Source: Flammula alnicola (lineage: Eukaryota; Basidiomycota; Agaricomycetes; Agaricales; Strophariaceae). Taken from it: a stretch of DNA of 64,000 nucleotides. The stretch lies in the NCBI GenBank assembly GCA_015499995.1, contig JADNRV010000167.1:45916-109915 (forward strand), written 5' to 3'. Shown piece by piece: positions 55,441 to 64,000 of the stretch (positions are counted from its first letter, which is position 1; each line of letters opens with the position of its first letter). The position numbers and the translations under genes were made by a program. The notes under the pieces were generated by a model. That model searched no databases. It was not told the origin of the DNA and saw nothing but the letters and a program-made list of their open reading frames with translations.

Positions 55441-58400
55441 CTACAAGCCGAACAAATTCACTCGCCAATCCTTCGCCTGGGAAACATCAGGCTTGGGAAC
55501 CTTGTCGAGGGGATTGACGGCCTTGCTTTTCTCCACCTCTGCCATCCTAGCCGCCCACCCATCTGCAACCACGTCGCCCTCCTCCTCAGCAGGCGGCCGG
55601 GCCCAGATCTCGTCCAGAGCAGCCTTGAGCTCCGACTCAAATTCTCCCACATCGCGCTGCAACTCGAGCCCTTGCGCGCGGTGATGCTCCGTAAATTGAA
55701 ATAGGTGCGGTAGCAAGCTGCGCGTTTCGCCTTGGCACGGACAACAACGGAAAATATACAAGTTAGATCGGTTGTCTAATGTCCGCGATGTGCGCGGATG
55801 ATAATGCAACAACCAACGACGCACCTTGTGCGATGACAAACTTGTCCACTAGCTTGCCGACGGAGCGTAGCAGATACTCTTCTTCGTCCACCGTTCCTTT
55901 CCGCCCGGACCCAACCTTCCTCTCCATTTTTCGCTTCGACCGTGAGGTGCGCCTGGGAGAACACATCAGTTAGTTATGCACGTCCATCACTCCGACATAT
56001 CATCGCATATCAGCAGTCCATATCACATCAAGAAACAACCCACCTTGATGACCGCGACGCGGTTGTGGGTGCGACCGTATAGCGCGTGAACGCCGTCGCT
56101 GGCATCGAAACGTCGGTCATGACGTCGACATTATGCAGCGCCGCATTATCCTCCGTGCCGTAAAACGCGTCTGGAAATGCGGAGGTAAATCAGCAACGGC
56201 AAAAGTCAAATACATTTAAGATCAAACAAATCCTTACCGGGCTCTTCAACTTTTTTGATGCGGAGCTCCCGCAGCCGCGCGACCTGCTTCCGGATTTGCT
56301 CCCGCATTTCACTGATGTCCTCCGAGATCTGAGCTCTGCTCTCCAGCGACGCTGGATGCACGATCTCTTCCAACAACGCAGGCGTGGAATTCAAGCTGAT
56401 CTAAAGATGGCATCAAAACAAAAAGAAAGATCAGCAAAGTGGCGAAGTAACAGAAAATATGAAACATACAATTCTCCGCGCCTCGGAAAACCCATTGCCC
56501 TCAACCAATGCAATAACAGCCTCTCGGACATCTTTGCAGTAATCCAACAGCACCCGACCAGCTTCTGCGTGTCGTTTCTTTGATGACAAGTCCTCTTCAA
56601 GGCGTAGGTGGTATAATTAGATGTTTCGTCCCAATCGTAAAAATAAGGATAGAACAAAAGAACATACCTGCGACACGATATCCCATCTCCACGATGTCCT
56701 CCTCTGACATGTCGTGGTCCAACAGCGCGAGATCAAATAATTCCTGCCACTCGAGGGCCTTCTCGTGTGCTATCATCGCCTTGTCGATCCTCTTGGCCTC
56801 GACGAAAACTAAAAATAAAAGACAAGGGGTTGAGTGACCGGTAAATGCTTTCGGTATAGTCGCGCTATACGCACCTGTAGCCGCCTGTCGGAACTCTCTT
56901 CTCTCGAAGAGCCAATCGCCGTATGAGTTTAAGATGTCCTAAGAGCGAGAATGGCGTTAGCAGATAGAAAACCGAGCTACGATGAAAGCCAGGTACATCG
57001 TATTGTTCTGTGCCTTTCCATATCGACAGCGCAGGTTCATACAACCGGTGATGCTCGACGTAGGCGACAGCCTCCTCAAACCGCTCCGGGCCTGTATCAG
57101 AATAAAATGAAGGTAGCAGATGACATTCAGCATCGAGACGGACAGTAGAGCAAAGGCAAAGGCGAAACAACCCAGACGAAAACACGAACCTGCCAGACTC
57201 AAGTTTTTAAGCGCACTCTCATACCGTTTCAAGTGATCGTCGATCCGGAAACGCTGATAATACTTGTCCAGCACACGCAATTCGCGGAGGAACGGAAGAT
57301 ACTCCCTCGGATCCTAGAAAGAATAAAAATAGATAAACGTGAGCATTACTCTCTCAGAGAGTTTTATACTTCCAAGCTGTTTATTATCTCCCAGGAATCC
57401 CATCCGATCCGGATGGCAGGATGTAGACAAGGAGATAAAATGACCCAATAACAACAATGCAATCCGACAAACGGAGGAACGGAAGGACAGAAGGACAGAA
57501 AGAAGAACAGAACACCCACCTTCTGCGCGTGCTGAGCGATCATGATTACGAGAGAAAAGTCGTACATCCCCAAGGCCGTATCGAATAGCTGATTGGCGTC
57601 GACGAGGAAGATGATGTACTTCACCGCTTCTTCGACGACACTTGGATCGGACTCTGTTGTTTCAATCAGATAAGACAAAAGACACTTAATCTCTCATGTC
57701 GACGAGACGAAGTGCACTCTCACCTCGTAGACGGAGCAGGAGAGACAAGCCAGCCTCGTGATCAGGTGGCGTCTTGACGACATGGGCTGTTAGTATCGAG
57801 TTGACATATTTAGTCAGGTCTCGTTTCTCCAATTCGTCTCGGAAGGCATCGCAGCACTTGGCGATGAATTCTGGAGAGTGGTGTCCACGGCTACAGAGAA
57901 CAATCACAATCATCAATCCCAACTCTCGACAGGCAGATACGGCGTTGCGTTTTGCTTACCCGATCAGTGCAAGGAAGAGATTCAGATGCTCGACTTCTGG
58001 GATTTGATCAACGAATGACGGGATCCTTTCGCCGAATGCCTCTGGATTGTGGTCCACTATAACGTTCAGATCGATGCGGTGCTTCCTGCATGCGAAGAAT
58101 GCTTTGCGATAGTTTCCTCTATTCAAGACTTCGTGAGCACGAAATTTAGAGCTCAGAGGAGAAGTGATAAGACAACTTACGCATCGAGATCCTGCTTCAC
58201 GACCTCCATCACAAGCGGACGAGGGTTGATGGTCTCGAGGTTCCCTCGCGGCATTTGCAGGACGAGACTCATCGAACTTGGAACCGGCACAACGATCCTC
58301 GACCCTCTTTCCACTTTGCGCCTTTCCCAATCTGCAGGAACATCCTTCGGTGCACCCTCCGCTTGTTGTTCGAATAATTTGGGAAGCGAAGCTACAGGCG

Positions 58401-60974
58401 CAAAGACGGCCTCGTGTATGCTAGTCGTGAAAATCACAAACCCAGAAGCGAGGGAGAAAGAAGTAGTGTTTGTCGAGAAAGTCCGTGTTTCTTCATCTGA
58501 CTTTGATGCGTACAGTTTGCCAGATTTTGCAAGACCGACGTATATGACTTGCTCTTCAGATCCTTCAGCAGCGGTTGGTGGGATAACGATCTTGTGGACA
58601 TTTACACAGAACTCCGGAAATCGGGCAACAGGCATAAGGATTTCATCCTCTTGTGTATCTTGATCGACGTTAACAGGTCAAATCCGTCGGAAATAAATCT
58701 CGGCAGCTTACATTGGAAAATCTCGCCATCAGGTCCTTGGTACGTGTCCGGAACCGAGCCACTAAGCAGACGACAATTCCTGTAAGGCAGCTGGGATGTG
58801 ACTGTCCCGGTTGAAGCACCGCCATTGACGCTGAGGACAGTGATAGTATCGTTGTCGTGTGTAGAACTCGTGCCCAGGGCAGTAATCGTGTACGAGCTTC
58901 CAGTAGAGTCATCATCGGCCTTGACACCGAGTTGTCGCCACCTGATACCCTCCTCTTCGCCAAGGCTACCAGCCCACACCTTGGATGGATCCACGATTTT
59001 GGCAGGTCCAGGAACAAGCCTCATCTTCAGTGCCCAAATCTCGGCGTAACCATGTTCCCAAAGAATACCCATGGTGTCGTTTTCGGGTGAGAAAGTTGCA
59101 TACATTGGTGTCGAGACGGCAGACACCGATGATGAATCTGAAGACTCCGGAGAAACAGAGAGCTGATGGGAAGACATTGGCGGAGGGACATTCTGGGACC
59201 GAAATGGTGTTAAAAGGATGTTAGCTGCGAAGAGAGAACATCAGTATCTTGTTCATTGAAACAGATGCCCAACCCTACATCCATCAAGGACGGCCACAGC
59301 TCCTGAATCATTGGGAGGTGGCGATAGTGAAACGAAAGTGTCCCATGAGTACATCCTTTGTATCATCTGAGCTGTATAAAAAGTAAACACCCCTGCAGCC
59401 TTGGACCAACGAGCAGGACGTACATGGCGTTGTCAGAGTCAGATGCAACGCAAGCTCAGGGTGCCAAATCAACGAAGTAAATCTGCCAGGTTCTAAATTC
59501 GATGATGAAGGGGCGACAATCTCGTGCTTCAAGTACCTTTCTCATTCATTGAGTACCGTCCTGTTGGAACACGAAGGAAAACATACCAATGGTAATTTCC
59601 TATCGTCCAGAACTGGACTGCAATCATGTTTAAAACCTGCTCGATCAAAACTTCGAGGATGTCGCTTACCAACATCGCCTTCGTCCCCTTCTATCCACAC
59701 AGCAAGGACAGTCGAATCCGAATTCCAGGCCAACTCGCGGACCTTGTAACCCCACTTCCGATCGCGCCCATATTCAGGTCCTTTCCCTTTCATTCTCAGC
59801 TCGTCGACCTTCAGATTAAATTCCCCGTGCCGCAGCCCATTCCTCTCGAAGAAGATAACATCATGCCGCCCCTCTCGTCCAGCACCTCCGCCCTCAAACC
59901 CGAACCTCTGCGTGCCTACGATCAAGTTCCCAGACGGCCTCCACACAAGGGTGTGCTCCAAGCCCGCTACATCTTCCGACGTCGACTGCAAAACTCCCTG
60001 TCGGTCGTACACGCGCAGAGTCCGGTGCCGCTCTACATTTGGCGCGCCATCAGGCGACAAGGAAGAGACGACGAAGTACGCCCCGTCTCCGCGCCAGCTG
60101 ATTCTGGGGAGGTTGTCGTCGTCAGGGCTTGTGCCTACTTTTATCTTGGGTGCTGCCTGCGCAGCTGCTTTCCCCAAGGATCCGTGAAATTGGGTCTGCT
60201 TAGACCCCCAGCCGACGTTGATAGGTACATCTGGTAATGTCTCAACAAATTGGGTCGGGGAAATGTGATAACGTAGAGATGTGCGGCATACCTTCGCCGA
60301 AGTCTTGGACGTAGAGAGGACCCTCTGAGAGAACGTCAAACGTTGATGTTAGGATGATAAGTTTGTGTTCGCCTGTGGAGACAAAATTAGTAAACGTGGT
60401 AGTGGTGTTTGGCGGTCGATGAACTGGCCTGTAATGATAGCCACTACAGACTCATCCGGGTTCCAGGAAGCTGCCAGGATACCATATTCAAATGTTCCTT
60501 CAACGTCAGACTGGGATGGGTCGGGTAAGGATTTACAACGGATTTTGGGGATTGCTAATTCAGCGTACCGGTGCACCCTCTTCCTCTATTGAAATAACGA
60601 TAACATCTCCACCACGCATGATAGCCGCAATCTTTCTCGTTTCCGCCATAAAACGAAGCGATATCGTCTGTGTTGTACTTGGTCCATTCGAAGACACCAT
60701 GGTTTGAAATTTTGCGACTAATTCTGGAGTAGACTTTACAACCACTTCAAGTCACTCATCAAGAAGAATAAAACGTCAACGTTAAACATACAGGTGGTTT
60801 TTTTAGACCTTGCGATTGATCTATCTTCCAGAGTTCAACCTCAACTTCTCCGTCTAGGTTGTGGACTTCCGATGAGGCGTAGATTACATTTTCATCGAGA
60901 TCGAAGGTCGTTGCAGTGATGTTTGACGATGGAATATGTGAGTCCCAGGATGAGATCAGCGTCAGGTTACGCAT
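55441..60974 (-). CDS. ELP1: Elongator complex subunit 1
   Basis: Elp1 (Iki3, IKBKAP) is the large scaffold of the Elongator complex, which adds the cm5 side chain to wobble uridines of tRNAs. The ATG at 60974 opens MRNLTLISSWDSHIPSSNIT, then the WD-repeat half: VYASSEVHNLDGEVEVELWK, FEYGILAASWNPDESVVAII, DVPINVGWGSKQTQFHGSLG, RISWRGDGAYFVVSSLSPDG, HTLVWRPSGNLIVGTQR and KVRELAWNSDSTVLAVWIEG. The helical TPR-like half follows through many exons (LNLFLALIG, EFIAKCCDAFRDELEKRDLT, FDTALGMYDFSLVIMIAQHA). The C-terminal end VDKFVIAQG..ELQRDVGEFESELKAALDEI..DWRVNLFGL* matches the family's RVNLF ending. It shares a 201-bp divergent promoter with EFG1. Confidence 0.93.
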
Positions 60975-61175
60975 CGTTTATCGAAAGGTTGCGAGAGAAT
61001 AAAAAGAGCAAAAAGAGCGTTCATTGCAGGGTCTCGCTTAACGCGATGATCAGATATTTCAGAGGCGTTGTTTATGATCGGGGGCGTTGCCAAACTATGT
61101 AATGTTCTTTGGCCAAGCCAGTTCTTCACTCTTCAGCATCTAAGCACTCGTCCTTATACCCCGTCGTAGCCAACA
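60975..61175. promoter_or_regulatory. Shared divergent promoter of ELP1 and EFG1
   Basis: Only 201 bp separate the two start codons, so both genes must draw on the same short regulatory region. No TATA box is evident. The region holds CCAAG/CTTGG and a GCGATGATC motif but nothing I can name with confidence. Confidence 0.5.
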
Positions 61176-62121
61176 ATGCCACCTTCACGGACGCGCGATA
61201 ACACCCGAAACGCAGAGGCATCCTCTTCGAAACCAAAATCAAAACGTCAACACCAACGAAACGTGCAAGAGCACGAACCGAGCGCGGCTCCTGGTGTCCA
61301 AAAAATCAAAGCTGCCCTGCGACAGACGAGGAGGCTGCTCGCAAAGGTCTATTACTTCTCAATGAATGAATCATCGTGGCGCTTTTTCTCAATGAAACAT
61401 TTGGTCTGCCTAGGATACTCTGGCGGCTGATGTGCGCGTAGAGACGGAACGGAGGCAGAGGGCGTTGGAGGCGGAACTGCAGCAGGCGGAGGTGGTAAAG
61501 AAGGAACGCGCGTTCGCCGTTCGGTATCATAAGATCAAGTTCTTTGGTGCGTCTTCTTTGTCTCTGGATTTATTTCGACATAGTTACTGACCCAACAATA
61601 TTTGGCTAGAACGTCAAAAAGTTACCCGTAAACTGAAGCAAGTAAAAAAATCCTTAGACTCAGAAGAGAGTGAGTCGAAGAAGAAGAAATTTTCTTCTGA
61701 ACTTTACGATCTCCGAGTCGACCTCAATTATATTCTGGTACGTGTATTATGTTCTGGACAATCTGCCTTGTCCTAAAATTATTGGGACCTTGAGCATTAC
61801 CCAAAAGCCAAGAAATACATCGCGATATTCCCACCGGAGGTGCGGAAGGGTGAAGAACAATCAGCAGCCTCATTAGCAGAAGCCACAAAGACGAACGCAC
61901 AGCGCGATGAAGTTCGGAAATGGATACGCGAGCAAATGGAAGAGGGCGACTTGCCAGCCGAACCAGAACTAGAATTGGCTATACAACATGGTAGTGGAAA
62001 ACCACACGCGCAGAAATGGCCTCAAGGAGAAGCACCAACCATTTCAACGACAGAATCCAAACGAACGGACGAGACACAAGACGATGACTTTTTCGGTGAA
62101 GATGACGACGAATCAAGTTAG
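61176..62121 (+). CDS. EFG1: rRNA-processing protein EFG1
   Basis: Efg1 is a nucleolar factor of the 90S pre-ribosome needed for 18S rRNA maturation. Four exons (61176-61346, 61414-61546, 61610-61737, 61795-62121) sum to 252 residues. The basic N-terminal leader is followed by VQKIKAALRQTRRLLAK, DTLAADVRVETERRQRALEA, FAVRYHKIKFF, ERQKVTRKLKQVKKSL and ELYDLRVDLNYILHYPKAKK, the full Efg1 core. The C-terminus is charged and ends acidic (DDDFFGEDDDESS). All introns are in expected phases and no residue of the core seems missing. Confidence 0.93.
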
Positions 62122-64000
62122 CTTTGGGGTCCTTCACTTGGGTACTTTTTTTTTCGATGCACATGGAAAAATACAGGGGAAAGGACTTCTTTAAGACCAT
62201 TCATGTTTTATTACACGATGAGGGCAACTACGTCTGCTGCATTATGAGCGCTTATTCACACTGTAAAGGCATTATCGAAAATAACAACATACATTGCCCA
62301 TATACAGACGGTATTATACTATTTTCTTCACACTAAGGTTAGGGTTATGACCCTAAAAGGGCGTAAAAAAGCCTGCTCAGCCAGAGTGGCCGAAGCAGGA
62401 CAGGGAAATATTGCGACGGTGCATGAGCCTAAGCCCATACAAGCCGCAGAAACTCTCTGAGGACAAGGTCGCCGTGCTATGAAGCGTTTCCACGGCCCAC
62501 AAACCCAGGTACGGGAAGGGGCTTATGCCATCAAGGTAAGTATGAGGTGTTCATTTGGAAGGGAGAGGTTTATATTAGGACGGCTAATGCGCACGGACCA
62601 TGGGTTGGCGACGGGGCTGTTGGGAACGCGCTTGAAAGGCCGGATTGGGGTTTGACAGTGTATTTGTACAGGCAACCATTTTTTCTAAGACCATTTCTTC
62701 TTTTACTTTCTTTATTTTGGATTCATGGTCATACTCAGCACTGATTCGTATTTTATACACAGGCCCCGACGCTCCGGCTGAACTTCAATAATCTTCTTGG
62801 ACCGGTCTGGCGGAATCCCACCTCCTTAGGTCGACTGCAAGTCTAATTCCTCCAGGAGAGATGTCGGCCGATGTCCGCGACCTGGTCCTCCAAATACCAG
62901 CCGAAGCGCTGACAGGCTATGCTCGCCACCCGCGATACTAGGTTCTTGATATGGTCCTAAACCCGAACTAAAACCCTTCAAATGATATCTAGACCAAGTC
63001 CTAAGGGCGAATCTCTCCTTAACGTTTACTCGGTATCCTTTCTACATGGATTCCACGTGTCTCGAGATCTCCAGGAACATGCCAATGATTCGCGAACTCT
63101 GGATCGCCTGCCTATCTCTGCCTATGTACAACCCTTTCAAAAAGGGTGACGATCAAGGTACCAAGGTTGACCAGCCCCGACCACGCGCGGTGCTGCATGG
63201 CACTCTGCTTCGAGATTTTCGGGCCTCGTTTCCATAAATACAACCTATAACGACTCTCGATTTCTGGGGGTTCGGTATTTACTGTGGCTGCTGCTCCCTA
63301 CTGCTGCTACTCCTTCAAGCTTTCAGGTCTCTTCAGGGGCCTTTGCTTGTCCCACGATCTTTATTTTATCGCCGCCGTGCTCCTGGCGATCTGCGATGAC
63401 TGAGAACACAATTGGATCCCCTGGATCCTACCTGAGTCCAGCTTTATCACTACTGCTGATTGGTTCAATTATCTTTATCTTTATCTCGGGGTCTATGTAT
63501 TGTGTGATCATCTCATATTACAGCTTTTACTCGCGAGATTATTGGCTATCCTCAGGACCTCGTTTTCGACTGCTACCACGCGAGCCGGGTTGTGTCTCCG
63601 ATATCCGAACGGCGGCCTTCGAAGACAACGTTGGATGATCATTGACCACCGTGAGTGTTATTCGCCGAGATTGCGCTATTCTAGTGAAGGGGATCAAGTT
63701 AATTCCTGTGGGATGTCCGATTCCCACTCGCTCATCTTCGATGGGTGTTGGTTGGTAAATGTATCCATTCATTCACCTCCGACCTTCGCACCGATTTGCA
63801 AGCCAATTTTATCGCAATGGTGTCGATAGAGAGAAGTCAGTAACGCTCCGACGTTTGTGAAGAACGCTATTATTGCCACAATTGACGGATCAATCAACGA
63901 AAATAGCGAGGCTCAAGGCACTGTCACAGTGTATCACTCGAAGTGGAACGGTCCTATCGGTCCCTAACGGATTACAATCCGACCCTCGGCTGGGAAGCGT
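62122..64000. other. Region without recognised gene
   Basis: Several short frames (for example at 62547-62744, 63046-63237 and 63500-63829) show no family pattern or splice logic. A short TTAGGGTTATGACCCTAA palindrome lies at about 62340-62357. The next gene is presumably beyond the right edge. Confidence 0.35.

Noticed and set aside
62335..62360. Telomere-like TTAGGG palindrome
   Set aside because: It has a single unit on each side of the centre, so it is more likely chance.
62370..62410. Possible tRNA (GCCAGAGTGGCCGAAGC resembles a tRNA-Leu/Ser D-arm)
   Set aside because: No matching acceptor stem, anticodon arm or T-loop follows at the right distance.

Overview
The window is a stretch of fungal nuclear DNA, most likely from a mushroom-forming basidiomycete (Agaricomycetes). 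Genes are cut by many short introns of about 45-80 nt with GT..AG ends. The gene set is typical of that group: a basidiomycete-type P450, a BTB protein, an old yellow enzyme, a GH28 pectinase, an F-box relic and MOCOS-like, F-BAR and Elongator genes. There are no bacterial operons. I saw no rRNA or tRNA gene I could support.

Layout. 0-1 kb: 5' part of a mitochondrial ABC transporter (MDL1 type), minus strand, running off the left edge. 1.18-6.65 kb: a complete Ty1/copia retrotransposon with two indistinguishable 412-bp LTRs, a perfect 5-bp target duplication, one open gag-pol frame and a primer site matching the anticodon region of initiator tRNA-Met. 7.3-9.8 kb: an old yellow enzyme gene and a decaying PARG-like gene. 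9.8-17.7 kb: a gene-poor block with dispersed repeats, an F-box relic broken by a 1.6-kb terminal-inverted-repeat element full of hairpins, and a cluster of palindromic AATAGTGGCC motifs. 17.8-24 kb: monoacylglycerol-lipase-like hydrolase, clathrin light chain, a 1,039-bp Mutator-like element with 175-bp arms and an exact 9-bp target duplication inside the clathrin/GEP4 promoter, GEP4 phosphatase and a BTB protein. 25-28 kb: a GH28 gene with one apparent frameshift, then an unknown locus. 28.5-38 kb: vesicle tether USO1, a cytochrome P450 and a MOCOS-like aminotransferase. 38-41.5 kb: gene-poor. 41.5-47 kb: RluA-type pseudouridine synthase, splicing factor CWC15 and an unknown low-complexity protein. 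48-55 kb: two neighbouring F-BAR genes of different architecture. 55.4-62.1 kb: ELP1 and, divergently, the rRNA-processing factor EFG1. 62.1-64 kb: nothing recognised.

Most intact genes are housekeeping (membrane traffic and actin/septation: clathrin light chain, USO1, two F-BARs; RNA: CWC15, EFG1, RluA synthase, ELP1; mitochondria: MDL1, GEP4). They do not form a pathway. P450, old yellow enzyme and GH28 are scattered accessory enzymes, not a clear biosynthetic cluster. The main unusual content is mobile DNA and gene decay between 1 and 22 kb. Splice sites were placed by eye. Where exon lengths were summed (OYE, lipase, CLC1, GEP4, EFG1) they give whole codon numbers; elsewhere treat exon edges as approximate.
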